64,000 nucleotides of DNA from an uncultured Succiniclasticum sp. (GTDB lineage Bacteria; Bacillota; Negativicutes; Acidaminococcales; Acidaminococcaceae). The translations under genes were made by a program, and so were the position numbers. A model generated the notes under the pieces. It had not been told where the DNA came from and made no database searches. It saw nothing but the letters and a program-made list of their open reading frames with translations. The DNA is taken from positions 1 to 64,000 of the forward strand of contig UQUU01000004.1 of the NCBI GenBank assembly GCA_900544275.1, in the 5' to 3' direction. This document shows positions 45,088 to 55,788 of this stretch, in pieces; the first letter of the stretch is position 1, and each line of letters opens with the position of its first letter.

Positions 45088-48000
45088 ATGCAACCAAGTT
45101 ATTATCTTGAACCGGATCAACAGCAGCTGAAGGAATTCTTCCTGACAGCGGCTTTGACGCCGGCACAAAAAAATAAAGTAGCGCAACTGGAAGTACAGAC
45201 GATTAACGTATATGAGGCGGTTAACAGTTGGGAACTTTGTTGTCTGTCCATCCAGGGGTTGGAACCTGCGTTGGTGGAGATTCTGTCTTTTCGATTGCAA
45301 ACGGAGTTCCTGCTGACCCGGGTAATATGGAAAGAAATCGCTACCGGAGCAACCTGCGTTGCTCCGGCTTTCCCTGTTCCGGCCCGGGAACAACAGAAAG
45401 AAGAGTCTGCCGGGGTCCAATATAATGAAGCAACAGACTATTCAGAACCGCCGGATATGAGCTGCGATCCGGAAGCGGAATCCTGTGCGGAAGAGTACGG
45501 CGAATCGGATATGGGGGCTGATTCCATTACGCTGGATGAGTCCTATATCAAAGCTTACAATGCCTTATACGGGAAAAAATTCGCCGATGGTTATTTATAC
45601 GGGAAACACTTTAAGGCTACGACGATCACTCCTTTAAACGAACTGACAGAAGCCAGGCGCAAGGTCATTATCCAGGGGCGCGTCGCCCTGCAACGGGATA
45701 AGGACGATAAGCTCCAGCCCTATGCGGAGCGGGAAGTGCGGGGCCGGAATAATACAACCCGTTTGCTGATCATGTTCAACGTGGTGGACGAAAACGGCGG
45801 TATTTATGTAAAACTGTTTTTTGATGACCCGGCGGAAGGCAATGCGTTCAAAGGCCAGTTAAAATCCGGCTTGACCCTCCAGATCATGGGGCATGTCGAG
45901 CCGGATCAATATAACCATAATGCCATGACCCTGACGCCGACCGCCATTAAAATGATCAAGGTGCCGCAACGGGAAGACCAGGCCCCGGTTAAAAGAGTGG
46001 AACTGCATTGCCATACCAAAATGAGCAAACTGGATGCCGTCACTTCCATAAACGAACTGATTCGGACTGCCATCCGGTTCGGCCATAAAGCATTGGCCAT
46101 CACCGATCATGGCGTGATCCAGGCTTTTCCGTTCTGCGCGGATGCGGTGGCGGATGCAGGCAGCGACCTGAAGCTGATCTACGGTTGCGAAGGTTATTTG
46201 ACTTCGCCCGCCAACGGGGATTTTTTAAAGGAACAATTGCCCCACAATAAAATACGGGGTAATCACATTATCATTTTAGCGAAAAATGATATCGGCCTGC
46301 GCAACCTCTACCACCTGATCACCTTATCCCATTTAAATTATTTAAATGGCACGGGGACTCATGCCCGACCCCTGATTCCCAAAGATGTCCTGGCGGAATT
46401 CAGAGAAGGGCTTATTTTGGGTACGGCCTGCGAAATGGGCGAATTGTACCAGGCGATTGAGGCCGGCCGCACGGAAGAAGAATTACTGGAGATTGCCTCT
46501 TTTTATGATTTTCTGGAAGTGCAGCCTCTGGGAAATAACCGGTTCCTGGAAAGAGAAGGGCGTTTTACGCTGGAAGATCTGAAAGAACATAATAAATTGA
46601 TTTATAAGCTGGCAAAGAAACTGGGGAAACTCTGTGTAGCCACCTGCGATTCTCATTTCCTGAACCCGGAAGATGCGAAGATCCGGGCGGTGCTGCAGCA
46701 TAGTCAGGGCTACCGGGATGCCGATATGCAGGCGCCTTTGTATTACCGTACCACGGAAGAAATGCTGGCTGAGTTTACCTATTTCGGGAAAGAAAAAGCT
46801 TATGAGATCTGTGTGACCAACCCGAATTTAATTGCCGATCAGGTCGAACGGATCAAACCGGTGCCGGATCGGGATCAATTGTATTCTCCTACGCTGCCCG
46901 GGGCAGAGGAAGAGATCCGCAGTCTGAGTTACGCCAAAGCGCACCGCTGGTACGGGGATACTTTGCCAAAGCTGGTAGAAGACCGTCTGAAAATGGAACT
47001 GGACGCCATTATCAACAACGGTTATGCCGTGCTGTATGATATTGCCCATAAACTGGTAAAACATTCTATGGACGAAGGGTATCTGGTCGGTTCACGTGGT
47101 TCGGTAGGCTCAAGCTTTGTGGCCTGCATGACCGATATTACGGAAGTTAATCCGCTGGTGCCTCATTACCGCTGCCCTCATTGCCGTCATACCGAGTTTT
47201 TTACCCGGGGCGAATACGCCAGCGGTTTCGACATGCCGGTAAAGAATTGTCCCGAGTGCGGCACAGAAATGGTACGGGATGGGCATAACATACCTTTTGC
47301 GGTATTTATGGGCTTTCACGGGGATAAAGTACCCGATATCGATTTAAATTTTTCCGATGAATACCAACATAATGCCCATAAATATACGGAAGAACTTTTT
47401 GGTCGGGACAATGTCTGCCGCGCCGGTACGATAGCTACCGTGGCGCCTAAAACGGCCTGGTCCTATGCTAAAAACTATTTTGAAGACCACAATATACCGG
47501 CTCATCCGGCCTATGTGGAAAGCTTTATCGAGGGGCTGAACGGGGTGAAGCGTACCACCGGCCAGCATCCGGCAGGCATCATGGTTATCCCCCGGGATAT
47601 GGACATCCATTACATTACTCCCATGAGCCATCCGGCCGATGACCGAAACTGCGGTATCATCACGACCCATTATGACTATCACTCCATCAATGACCGTCTG
47701 GTAAAGCTGGATATTCTGGGTCATGTGGACCCTACCATGATCAAACGTTTGCAGGAATTTACCGGCATCAACCCGTTGGATATTCCGGTGGGCGACCCGG
47801 ACACCATGGCTATTTTTTCTTCTACCGAGATTTTAGGCGTTACGCCGGAACAGATCGGTACGGAAGTGGGGACTCTGGGGATCCCCGAATGCGGTACCCG
47901 TTTTACTCTGGATATGATTCACGATTTAAAACCGAAACTGTTCAGCGATATTGTCCGGGTATCCGGTTATTCCCATGGTACCAATGTTTGGATCGGCAAT

Positions 48001-48852
48001 GCCAAGGATCTTATCGCGGCCGGTCATCCGGTGGAACAGACGATCTCCACCCGTGATGACGTGATGACCTCGCTCATCGCCCGGGGAGTGGATCCGGCCA
48101 TGGCCTTTAAGATCATGGAATATGTGCGCAAGGGAAAGGCGGCGAAAAAAGGGCTGGAAGCGGATATGCGGGAAGCCATGGAAAAAGCGGATGTGCCTGA
48201 ATGGTATATGAAATCCTGCGAAACCGTGCAGTATCTGTTCCCGAAAGCTCATGCGGTGGCCTATGTATTAAACGCCTACCGGATTGCCTATTGCAAAGTG
48301 CACCATCCGCTGGCGTATTATGCCGCTTATTTTACTCAACGGGCCGATGTGGACGCCACCCATATCGCCAAAGGGGAAGCCTATATCCGTCAATTTATTA
48401 AAAATGTGGAACTGCAGGGGCGGGAAGCCAAAACCGTAGATAAGGATACGGTGATCTATTTGCAGCTGGTACTGGAAATGTTGGCCCGGGGCTTTGTCTT
48501 TTATCCTATTGAACTCTATACCTCTCATTCTGTGCAGTTCCGCCCGGAAAATGACAACGGGATCCGGATCCCGTTATGTTGCCTGCCCGGCGTAGGAAAA
48601 GGCGTAGCCCGTACGATTTATCTTACGGTAAAACGGCTGCAGCGTCAGTTTATCTCTCAGGAAGACTTGCTTTCCGGCTGTCGCCAGACAGAACAATTGA
48701 TTGAAGCGAAAAAAGCGCGGCGCGAACCGTTGTTGCCGGAAGAAGAGGGCTTGGGGCATGTAGGCCAGACGGCTTTGGAAGCGCTGGCCGCCTATGGCGC
48801 CTTAGGTGAGATGTCCGTCAGCAATCAAATCGACCTGTTCGGCGGGTTTTAA
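45088..48852 (+). CDS. polC: DNA polymerase III PolC-type, apparently lacking the exonuclease domain
   Basis: 1254 residues from ATG 45088 (AGGG upstream). PolC is the replicative polymerase of low-GC Firmicutes. Order: N-terminal domain (1-205), OB-fold (about 210-295), PHP (HCHTKMSKLDAVTS at about 306, AITDHG), polymerase core with SRGSVGSS, zinc Cys pairs (RCPHCRH, NCPECG), DKVPDIDLNFS and GTIATVAPKTAW, and a C-terminal clamp-binding QIDLF. In Bacillus subtilis PolC the DnaQ-type exonuclease is inserted after IYGMEAN; here IYGCEGYL (about 365) is followed by only some 25 residues before HIIILAKND. No DxE exonuclease motif is present and the protein is about 180 residues short. Proofreading must come from elsewhere. 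Confidence 0.95.
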   Translation: MQPSYYLEPDQQQLKEFFLTAALTPAQKNKVAQLEVQTINVYEAVNSWELCCLSIQGLEPALVEILSFRLQTEFLLTRVIWKEIATGATCVAPAFPVPAREQQKEESAGVQYNEATDYSEPPDMSCDPEAESCAEEYGESDMGADSITLDESYIKAYNALYGKKFADGYLYGKHFKATTITPLNELTEARRKVIIQGRVALQRDKDDKLQPYAEREVRGRNNTTRLLIMFNVVDENGGIYVKLFFDDPAEGNAFKGQLKSGLTLQIMGHVEPDQYNHNAMTLTPTAIKMIKVPQREDQAPVKRVELHCHTKMSKLDAVTSINELIRTAIRFGHKALAITDHGVIQAFPFCADAVADAGSDLKLIYGCEGYLTSPANGDFLKEQLPHNKIRGNHIIILAKNDIGLRNLYHLITLSHLNYLNGTGTHARPLIPKDVLAEFREGLILGTACEMGELYQAIEAGRTEEELLEIASFYDFLEVQPLGNNRFLEREGRFTLEDLKEHNKLIYKLAKKLGKLCVATCDSHFLNPEDAKIRAVLQHSQGYRDADMQAPLYYRTTEEMLAEFTYFGKEKAYEICVTNPNLIADQVERIKPVPDRDQLYSPTLPGAEEEIRSLSYAKAHRWYGDTLPKLVEDRLKMELDAIINNGYAVLYDIAHKLVKHSMDEGYLVGSRGSVGSSFVACMTDITEVNPLVPHYRCPHCRHTEFFTRGEYASGFDMPVKNCPECGTEMVRDGHNIPFAVFMGFHGDKVPDIDLNFSDEYQHNAHKYTEELFGRDNVCRAGTIATVAPKTAWSYAKNYFEDHNIPAHPAYVESFIEGLNGVKRTTGQHPAGIMVIPRDMDIHYITPMSHPADDRNCGIITTHYDYHSINDRLVKLDILGHVDPTMIKRLQEFTGINPLDIPVGDPDTMAIFSSTEILGVTPEQIGTEVGTLGIPECGTRFTLDMIHDLKPKLFSDIVRVSGYSHGTNVWIGNAKDLIAAGHPVEQTISTRDDVMTSLIARGVDPAMAFKIMEYVRKGKAAKKGLEADMREAMEKADVPEWYMKSCETVQYLFPKAHAVAYVLNAYRIAYCKVHHPLAYYAAYFTQRADVDATHIAKGEAYIRQFIKNVELQGREAKTVDKDTVIYLQLVLEMLARGFVFYPIELYTSHSVQFRPENDNGIRIPLCCLPGVGKGVARTIYLTVKRLQRQFISQEDLLSGCRQTEQLIEAKKARREPLLPEEEGLGHVGQTALEALAAYGALGEMSVSNQIDLFGGF

Positions 48853-49015
48853 AAGAACGGTGACGCAATGAATAAGTTTTAAGTATGGCTTCTTTTCCCT
48901 TGCTTTTGCTGTGTTTTAAAGAAAATATTGCGATAACCAATACGGCGCATTTAAATATTTAAAGAAGATCTGGGAAATTATTGTAATAAAGCGTACAAAT
49001 TTTTCTAAAATAAGC

Positions 49016-49044
49016 TTTTCAAGTACGTTTTTTAGTGTTATAAT
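49016..49044 (+). promoter_or_regulatory. Promoter of the rimP-nusA-infB operon
   Basis: TTTTCA (49016-49021), 17-base spacer, extended -10 TGTTATAAT (49036-49044), 220 bases before rimP. Confidence 0.75.
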
Positions 49045-49072
49045 AAAGAAAGAAAATTTATGACGTCTTTTA

Positions 49073-49176
49073 GAAAGAGTGGGTGCGAAACCCGCTCTTT
49101 CGTTATATTAGAAACGTTTTAGAAGACTGCGGCGCCTGGTTTGCGTCTCGGGTCTCCTAAGCAGGCGCTTTTGTCT
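49073..49176 (+). promoter_or_regulatory. Structured leader upstream of rimP, possible attenuator
   Basis: Hairpin 1: GAAAGAGTGGGT (49073-49084) pairs with ACCCGCTCTTTC (49090-49101). Hairpin 2: GCGCCTG (49132-49138) pairs with CAGGCGC (49162-49168) and is followed by TTTTGTCT, terminator-like, yet the operon continues. The leader could control expression of nusA and infB. The rest of the 412-base gap after polC is AT-rich with no gene. Confidence 0.5.
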
Positions 49177-49264
49177 GAGGGCGACATTTGTCTTTGCAAA
49201 ATATTCTGATACTGAAAAACACGGGAGCGCTGAAGGGCGTTTGCGATAAAATGGAGGTGGTTGT

Positions 49265-49741
49265 ATGAAACGAGAGGAAGTCGAGAAATACATCGCGGAT
49301 TTAGTACTTCCCTTGTTGGAAGGTACCGGCATCAGTTTAAGTGACGTAGAATACGTGCGGGAAAAGGACTGGTATCTGCGGGTTTTTATTGATAAACCGG
49401 AAGGTATTGAAATCGATGATTGTCAGCTTGTCAGTGAAAAACTGGCGGCTGTGTTGGATGAAAAAGACCCCATCAAAGAAAAATATTACCTGGAGGTATC
49501 TTCCCCCGGGCTGGACCGCCCCTTGAAAAAAGATCGGGATTTAGAGGCCTGTTACGGGAAAAAGGTAGACATCACTTTTTTTGCTCCTTATGAAGGAAAT
49601 AAAATGCTCACGGGAATCTTAGTCGGGCATGATACGACAGCAGTGCAGCTTAAAGTGATAAGTAAGGGGAAAGAAGCGAAAAAACCTGTTTTTCTTGAGC
49701 GAAAATTGATCGCGGTCATCAAACCGCATATTGACTTTTAA
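49265..49741 (+). CDS. rimP: Ribosome maturation factor RimP
   Basis: 158 residues. RimP assists 30S assembly. VEYVREKDWYLRVFIDKPEGIEIDDCQLVSE and YYLEVSSPGLDRPLKKDRD are diagnostic. First gene of the operon; GGAGG precedes the ATG. Confidence 0.96.
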   Translation: MKREEVEKYIADLVLPLLEGTGISLSDVEYVREKDWYLRVFIDKPEGIEIDDCQLVSEKLAAVLDEKDPIKEKYYLEVSSPGLDRPLKKDRDLEACYGKKVDITFFAPYEGNKMLTGILVGHDTTAVQLKVISKGKEAKKPVFLERKLIAVIKPHIDF

Positions 49742-49756
49742 GGAGGAAGTAACGAA

Positions 49757-50830
49757 GTGAATTCAGAGTTTGTGCTGGCTATTAAAGAGCTGGGAAAAGA
49801 GAAGGGGATCAATCCTGAAATTTTATTTCAGGCCGTAGAAGAGGCTGTGGTCAGCGCCTATAAAAAGAATTATGACAGTTCCCAGACCGTGCGGGTCGAG
49901 TTAAACAAAGCAACGGGCGAATTCCATGTGTACGAACAACGCAAGGTGGTCAGTCAGGTGGTCAGCCCCCATGATGAAATTTCCCTGGAAGAAGCGCGAA
50001 ACATCGATCCCAACTATGAGCTGGAGGATTATCTGGAGCAGGAAGTGTTTCCGAAAAACTTCAGCCGCGTAGCTGTGCAGAATGCCAAACAGATCATTAT
50101 GCAGCGCATCCGGGAAGCGGAACGGGACATCGTCTACGATAAATTCGCCGGTCGGGAAGATGATATTGTAAACGGGATCATCCAGCGGGTGGAACGGGGA
50201 ACCGTCTATGTGGACCTGGGCTCCACTGAAGGCCTGCTGATGGCCAATGAACAGGTACCCGGTGAGCGGTATATGTCTCGGGACCGGATGAAATTTTATG
50301 TGACGGAAGTAAAACGGACCGGCAAAGGACCGCAGATCTTGCTGTCCCGTACCCATCCGGGACTGTTAAAACGGCTTTTTGAGCTGGAAGTTCCGGAGAT
50401 CCACGACGGGGTGGTGGAATTAAAATCCGTGGCCCGGGAAGCCGGGATGCGTTCTAAAATTTCCGTTCATTCCAATGATGAAAAAATCGACCCGGTGGGC
50501 TCTTGCGTGGGACATAAGGGCATGCGGGTACAAAATGTGGTCAATGAGCTGCGGGGAGAAAAAATCGATATTGTAAAATACGATGCGGATCCGGCGCAAT
50601 ATGTGGCCAATGCCCTTTCTCCTTCACAGGTAGTCAGTTCTATTGCCAGCGAAGAAGAAAAAATCTGCCGTGTGGTCGTACCCGACTACCAATTGTCCCT
50701 GGCCATCGGCAAAGAAGGGCAGAATGCCCGGCTGGCTGCCAAATTGACCGGGTGGAAAATAGATATTAAACCGGAATCACAGGCGGAACCTGCGATGCCG
50801 GAGCAGGAAGGGAGCGGTGACACGGATTGA
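49757..50830 (+). CDS. nusA: Transcription factor NusA
   Basis: 357 residues, GTG start with AGGAGGAAGT upstream. N-terminal polymerase-binding domain (1-130), S1 domain (about 135-200, [22 protein letters not shown]) and KH domains ([38 protein letters not shown]). It lacks the acidic repeats of gammaproteobacterial NusA, as usual in Firmicutes. Its stop overlaps the next start. Confidence 0.96.
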   Translation: MNSEFVLAIKELGKEKGINPEILFQAVEEAVVSAYKKNYDSSQTVRVELNKATGEFHVYEQRKVVSQVVSPHDEISLEEARNIDPNYELEDYLEQEVFPKNFSRVAVQNAKQIIMQRIREAERDIVYDKFAGREDDIVNGIIQRVERGTVYVDLGSTEGLLMANEQVPGERYMSRDRMKFYVTEVKRTGKGPQILLSRTHPGLLKRLFELEVPEIHDGVVELKSVAREAGMRSKISVHSNDEKIDPVGSCVGHKGMRVQNVVNELRGEKIDIVKYDADPAQYVANALSPSQVVSSIASEEEKICRVVVPDYQLSLAIGKEGQNARLAAKLTGWKIDIKPESQAEPAMPEQEGSGDTD

Positions 50831-51093
50831 AAGTAAAGAAGATCCCGCAGCGCAAATGCGTGGGCTGTGAAGAGATGAAAGCGAAGAAAGAACTGATTCG
50901 TATCGTTCGTTCTCCCGAAGGTGTCATCGAACTGGACCTGACCGGTAAGAAGGCAGGACGCGGGGCTTATGTCTGCCCGAACAAGGAATGCATCACCAAA
51001 GCCTATAAAGGCCGCAGGATGGAAAGAGCGCTGGAAAAACAGGTAAGCGATGACGTCTATAAACGATTGTTGGAGGAATTAGAGCATGACTGA
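50827..51093 (+). CDS. rnpM: RNase P modulator RnpM (YlxR family)
   Basis: 88 residues, TTG start overlapping the nusA stop. The YlxR signature [20 protein letters not shown] and [18 protein letters not shown] is clear. The Bacillus subtilis homologue binds the RNase P RNA and lowers its activity; the target RNA is encoded at 5.2-5.6 kb of this window. Confidence 0.93.
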   Translation: MKVKKIPQRKCVGCEEMKAKKELIRIVRSPEGVIELDLTGKKAGRGAYVCPNKECITKAYKGRRMERALEKQVSDDVYKRLLEELEHD

Positions 51094-51391
51094 AGCAAGG
51101 ATCAACGGTGTTTTGGGACTGGCGCAAAAAGCAGGCAGACTGGCCTCCGGGGACACCGGGGTAAAAGAAGCGCTGCAAAATAAAACGGCTGTCCTGTTGA
51201 TCATTGCAGAAGATGCGGCTCCCAACACAGTAAAAGAGCTGCAGTTTTTAGCGGAAAAGCAGTCTGTGGAAACGCTTCGCGGGCTGACAAGGACAGAACT
51301 GGGAGCGTGTATCGGCAAGGCTCCCCGCGCTGCTGTAGCTGTGTTAGACAAAGGGTTTGCCGGCTTGATTAAATCGAAAAGTAAGGCTTGA
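51086..51391 (+). CDS. ylxQ: YlxQ-family L7Ae-like RNA-binding protein
   Basis: 101 residues overlapping rnpM by eight bases. L7Ae/L30e fold: NGVLGLAQKAGRLASGDTGVKEALQNKTAVLLIIAEDAAPNT. The family binds K-turn-like RNA; its precise target in bacteria is not settled. Confidence 0.92.
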   Translation: MTEARINGVLGLAQKAGRLASGDTGVKEALQNKTAVLLIIAEDAAPNTVKELQFLAEKQSVETLRGLTRTELGACIGKAPRAAVAVLDKGFAGLIKSKSKA

Positions 51392-51410
51392 ATAGATTTG
51401 GAGGTATTGC

Positions 51411-54400
51411 ATGGGCAAGAAACGAATTTTTGAAATTGCGAAAGAACTCGGTGTTAAGACTACAGAGATCACTGAGTTATTAGCAAAACATAATATTACG
51501 AAATCAAATTTCAGCGGTGTGGACGATGCGGATATGGCAATCATTTCCGGCGCTTTTAAAAAGAGCGGGGCAAAACCGGCGCTGAAACCGGCGGCCAGGT
51601 CCAAAACTGCGACCGCTACGGTGAAAGCAAAAGCGGAACCGGTGCAGGAAAAAGCAAAGCCTGCCGCTGTAAAGCCGAAAGCGGAGCCGACAGAGAAAAA
51701 AAAGCGGCGGTCTTTGATCGTCAAACCCGTCATTATGACTGTGGAAACCAAAGATGGTAAAACCATGATCCGCCGTCCTGTTGCTGCGGAAAATCTTGTT
51801 AAGACACCGCCTGCGCCGCCGCAAAAAAGCGCAGGCGCTCCCGCACGGAATTTTCCTGACGATCGCAATCGTTATGCGAATCTGAGCAAGGATAAGGATG
51901 GGAAAAATAAATATCGCAATATGGCGGCCAACCGGACCGGCAGCAATGTGGAAAAAACTGTCGCAGCGGCGCCGTCTCCCACATCGGCAGCTCCTTCGCC
52001 GGTTGCTCCGGCTCGTCCGGCTCCGTCTGCGCCTGCAACGCCTCCTGCCGGAGATAAAAATCGCTATGCCAATTATGCGAAAGGCAATGCCAACGCCGGC
52101 GCTGCACAGCGTGCGCCGCAAGGCCCGTCGCAAAATCGTCCGCCGCGTCCGCAGGGTTCCGGCAACCGGGAAGAAGGCTACCGTTCCGGCGGGTACAATG
52201 CCAACCGCCCGGCTCAGGGACAAAACCGCGAATATAGCAATTCCCGTCCTGCCGGTTTCAGCGGCAATCGGTCGGGTCAGGGGCAAAGCCGGGACTTTGG
52301 GGGCAACCGCTCCGGCGGTTTTAATGCCAATCGCCTCTCCCAGGGACAGAACCGCGATGGCGCCGGCCGTTCCGGCGGCTTTACACCGCGCTCCGGGCAA
52401 GGGGGTTTCAATAACAATCGTCCCGGCGGTTTCAGCAAAGATCGTCCGGGAGGCGAGCAGGGGAACCGTTTCGGCAATAAGACCAGACAGGGTAACGCAG
52501 CGCGGAAACAGGCTCCTCCGGTAGATGACATTCCCCGCGGCAAAGAAAGCCGGGAGAAATATAATAAAAAACACGATAAACAGATCAAGGGCAGCTATGC
52601 ATCCCGTGACAGCCGCTCGATGCGCAGCGCCGACCATATGCGTCCGGTTAAACATAATAACTTTAAGAATAAAGCAGCGGCGTCCCGTCAGGACAATAAG
52701 CCGCAGATCGTTCGTCCCACCATGGTACAGATCGGCGAATCCATCAATGTACAGGAATTCGCCAAACTAATCAAACGGGAAGTGGCCGAAGTAATCAAGA
52801 GCCTCTTCCTTCTGGGTGTGATGGTCACGATCAATCAGGATATTGACTTTGATACAGCTACGCTGGTAGGGACTGAATTCGGTGTGGACATTCAACCGCT
52901 GCCGCCGGAAGAAGATCCTACGGAAATACCGGAAGTGGAAGATGATCCAAGATTACAGATCGCCCGTCCCCCTGTGGTGACGGTCATGGGCCACGTGGAT
53001 CATGGCAAAACCTCTTTGCTGGATGCCATCCGTAAGACCCATGTAACCGCCCGGGAGGCCGGCGGTATCACTCAGCACATCGGCGCCTATACCGTCAATG
53101 CCGGCGGGAAAAAGATTACGTTCCTTGATACGCCGGGCCACGAAGCCTTTACGGCCATGCGTGCCCGCGGCGCTCAATGCACCGACATCTCGATCCTTGT
53201 GGTCGCCGCCGATGATGGCGTGATGCCTCAGACCGTCGAAGCCATTAATCACTCCAAAGCTGCCGGCGTTCCCATCATTGTCGCAATTAACAAAATTGAT
53301 AAACCTGCCGCTAATCCGGAGCACGTGAAACAACAGTTGTCCGAAATGGAACTGATTCCCGAAGACTGGGGCGGCGATACCATCATGGTCCCCGTCTCCG
53401 CGCATTCCCACGCAGGGATTGACGACCTGCTGGAGATGGTGCTTCTGGTAGCCGAAATGAAGGAATTAAAGGCCAACCCCAAACTTCCTGCTCACGGCAC
53501 TATCGTAGAAGCGAAGCTGGATAAAGGCCGCGGACCGGTTGCCACCGTACTGGTGCAGCGGGGTACGCTGACTATTGGCGACTATGTGATCGCCGGTACT
53601 GCTCATGGCCGCGTGCGGGCTCTGGTCAACGATCAGGGTGAAAGCGTACGCAAAGCCGGACCTTCCACCCCTGTGGAAATGCTGGGGTTGAATGAAGTGC
53701 CTCAGGCCGGTGATATTTTAGACGCAGCGGAAGAAAAAATTGCCCGCAGTGTGGCGGACAAACGCTTCGCTAAAACTAAAGCGGAACAGCAGAAAGCTGC
53801 CAAAGTTTCGCTGGATGATATTTTCAATCGCATTAAAGAAGGCGAGTTGAAAGAACTGAATATCGTGGTCAAGGCAGATGTTCAGGGCTCAACAGAAGCC
53901 CTGTGCGCCTCCTTGTTGAAAATTCAGAATGAAGAAGTCAAGGTTTCCGTGGTCCATTCCGGCGTAGGCGCCATCAACGAATCGGACGTCATGCTGGCTT
54001 CCGCGGCCAACGCTCTGATCATCGGTTTCAACGTCCGTCCGGATGCTAATGCCCGTAAGGTGGCGGAAACGGAAAAAGTCGATATCCGCCTGTATCGGGT
54101 CATCTATGACGCCATCAACGATGTAGAGGCAGCCATTAAAGGTATGCTGGCGCCTAAGTTTGAAGAAGACGTGATTGGACGTGTGGAAGTGCGCCAGATC
54201 ATCACGATTTCCAAGATGATCATCGCCGGCTGCTATGTAACGGAAGGCAAAGTCACCAACAACGCCAAGATCCGTGTAGTTCGTGACGGCATCGTGATCG
54301 CGGAAGATGAGATGGATTCTCTCCGCCGCTTTAAAGACGATGTGAAAGAAGTGGCCGCCGGTTATGAATGCGGCATTACGCTGGTAAAATTCCACGACAT

Positions 54401-54455
54401 CAAGGAAGGCGACCAGTTTGAAGTTTATGTGATGAAAGAAATCGCGCCGGAATAA
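51411..54455 (+). CDS. infB: Translation initiation factor IF-2 with long disordered N-terminal region
   Basis: 1014 residues. The GTPase core starts near 520 ([19 protein letters not shown], then DTPGHEAF and NKIDKP) and ends with the initiator-tRNA-binding domain. An IF2_N helix ([26 protein letters not shown]) opens the protein. Between about 60 and 420 is a low-complexity region: Ala/Pro/Lys first, then about 240-370 imperfect repeats of the type [14 protein letters not shown] rich in Gly, Asn, Arg and Ser, resembling eukaryotic RGG segments. It is longer than the 716-residue Bacillus subtilis and 890-residue Escherichia coli forms mainly because of this. Confidence 0.96.
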   Translation: MGKKRIFEIAKELGVKTTEITELLAKHNITKSNFSGVDDADMAIISGAFKKSGAKPALKPAARSKTATATVKAKAEPVQEKAKPAAVKPKAEPTEKKKRRSLIVKPVIMTVETKDGKTMIRRPVAAENLVKTPPAPPQKSAGAPARNFPDDRNRYANLSKDKDGKNKYRNMAANRTGSNVEKTVAAAPSPTSAAPSPVAPARPAPSAPATPPAGDKNRYANYAKGNANAGAAQRAPQGPSQNRPPRPQGSGNREEGYRSGGYNANRPAQGQNREYSNSRPAGFSGNRSGQGQSRDFGGNRSGGFNANRLSQGQNRDGAGRSGGFTPRSGQGGFNNNRPGGFSKDRPGGEQGNRFGNKTRQGNAARKQAPPVDDIPRGKESREKYNKKHDKQIKGSYASRDSRSMRSADHMRPVKHNNFKNKAAASRQDNKPQIVRPTMVQIGESINVQEFAKLIKREVAEVIKSLFLLGVMVTINQDIDFDTATLVGTEFGVDIQPLPPEEDPTEIPEVEDDPRLQIARPPVVTVMGHVDHGKTSLLDAIRKTHVTAREAGGITQHIGAYTVNAGGKKITFLDTPGHEAFTAMRARGAQCTDISILVVAADDGVMPQTVEAINHSKAAGVPIIVAINKIDKPAANPEHVKQQLSEMELIPEDWGGDTIMVPVSAHSHAGIDDLLEMVLLVAEMKELKANPKLPAHGTIVEAKLDKGRGPVATVLVQRGTLTIGDYVIAGTAHGRVRALVNDQGESVRKAGPSTPVEMLGLNEVPQAGDILDAAEEKIARSVADKRFAKTKAEQQKAAKVSLDDIFNRIKEGELKELNIVVKADVQGSTEALCASLLKIQNEEVKVSVVHSGVGAINESDVMLASAANALIIGFNVRPDANARKVAETEKVDIRLYRVIYDAINDVEAAIKGMLAPKFEEDVIGRVEVRQIITISKMIIAGCYVTEGKVTNNAKIRVVRDGIVIAEDEMDSLRRFKDDVKEVAAGYECGITLVKFHDIKEGDQFEVYVMKEIAPE

Positions 54456-54476
54456 GAGTTTTCAGGCAGGTGAATT

Positions 54477-54839
54477 ATGGTTAGATTACGCGTAGAAAAA
54501 GTACAGCAGGCCATTCAACAGGAAATTTCCAATATGCTGCTGCTGGATGTAAAAGATCCCCGGATTAAATTTGTCACGGTAACCGGCGTTGCCCTTACCG
54601 ATGATATGAGCCAGGCCAAAATCTTTGTCAGCCTGTATGGTTCGGAAGAAGAAAAGAAAGAAGCCTGGGACGCCCTGAATAAGGCAAAAGGCTTTCTTCG
54701 TTCTGAAATCGCAAAACGCATTCGTTTGCGGTTTGCGCCGGAACTGATTCTGGCCAAAGATACTTCGTTGGAATACGGAGCGCATATTGATAGTTTATTG
54801 CGTAGGATCAAGGAAAGCGAAGAAAACAAAAATGACTAA
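54477..54839 (+). CDS. rbfA: Ribosome-binding factor A
   Basis: 120 residues, KH-type fold acting late in 30S assembly and in cold adaptation. RVEKVQQAIQQEISNMLLLDVKDPRI and VTGVALTDDMSQAKIFVS are diagnostic. Overlaps the next gene by eight bases. Confidence 0.96.
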   Translation: MVRLRVEKVQQAIQQEISNMLLLDVKDPRIKFVTVTGVALTDDMSQAKIFVSLYGSEEEKKEAWDALNKAKGFLRSEIAKRIRLRFAPELILAKDTSLEYGAHIDSLLRRIKESEENKND

Positions 54840-55788
54840 GAGCTGTACCTTAACCGAAACGGCGGACCTCTTGCGAAAAGCGCAAAAAATTGTCATTGTC
54901 AGCCATGTAAGTCCGGATGGGGACACCCTGGGTTCCGGACTGGCTCTCATGCACGCGCTGCGGTCGCTGGGCAAGGAAGTCACTTTAAATGTGGATGACA
55001 TGATCCCCTCGGCCTATGCCTTTTTGCCGGGCATACAGGAGTATCGCCGCTTTGCTCCTGAGGAAACGATCACTGCCGATCTTCTGGTCATCGTGGATGC
55101 CAGTTCGGCAGACCGGGCGGGCAATGCGCTGACCGTGGTCAAAGCACCGCTCGTACTGAACATCGATCACCATAAAACAAATACCCGCTTTGCCGACTGC
55201 CTCTATCTGGATGCGGATGCGGCGGCCACTGCGGAAATCATGTATGATCTGCTTCAGACCATGCAGGTCCCGCTCACAGAGGCGATTGCCACCTGCATTT
55301 ATGAAGGGCTCTATACCGATACCGGCTCCTTTAAGTATTCCAATACGACCGCCCATACCTTGCGGACCGCGGCGGCCTTACTGGAGTTCGGGATCGACCC
55401 CAGTGAAATTTCCGATAACATGGAAGTTAAGAGCCGCAGCCAGATCGAGATGCTGCAAAAAGTGCTGGGAACACTGACTTTCTGTCAGGACGGCAAGGTG
55501 GCGTATGTGGAGATCGCGCCGGAGTTATATGACCCGGATGTGGATACGGACGTCTTTGTTTCTTATCCCCGCTATATTGAAGGGGTGGAGATTGCGCTCC
55601 TGTTTAAACAGGTAGACGAAAATCTGACCCGCGTCAGCTTCCGTTCAAAGGGACGGGATGTAGCTGAACTTGCCGTAACGTTTGGCGGCGGCGGGCATCA
55701 CCGGGCGGCCGGCTGCAGCATTTATGCGCCGCTAAAAGCAGCGGAACAGAAGGTTTTGCAAGCAGTCGAGGCATTGTTCCATGAGTGA
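54832..55788 (+). CDS. nrnA: DHH-family phosphoesterase NrnA (nanoRNase / pAp phosphatase)
   Basis: 318 residues from ATG 54832. DHH domain motifs: SHVSPDGDTLGSGLAL, VDASSADR, NIDHHKTNTRFAD; DHHA1 domain: FGGGGHHRAAGC. NrnA degrades 2-5 nucleotide RNAs and dephosphorylates pAp. Its place between rbfA and truB is the common Firmicute arrangement. Confidence 0.95.
   Translation: MTKSCTLTETADLLRKAQKIVIVSHVSPDGDTLGSGLALMHALRSLGKEVTLNVDDMIPSAYAFLPGIQEYRRFAPEETITADLLVIVDASSADRAGNALTVVKAPLVLNIDHHKTNTRFADCLYLDADAAATAEIMYDLLQTMQVPLTEAIATCIYEGLYTDTGSFKYSNTTAHTLRTAAALLEFGIDPSEISDNMEVKSRSQIEMLQKVLGTLTFCQDGKVAYVEIAPELYDPDVDTDVFVSYPRYIEGVEIALLFKQVDENLTRVSFRSKGRDVAELAVTFGGGGHHRAAGCSIYAPLKAAEQKVLQAVEALFHE

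Noticed and set aside
51504..52655. 383-codon open frame antisense to infB
   Set aside because: Arises from the Gly/Arg-rich low-complexity region of IF-2; no ribosome site and no recognisable domain.
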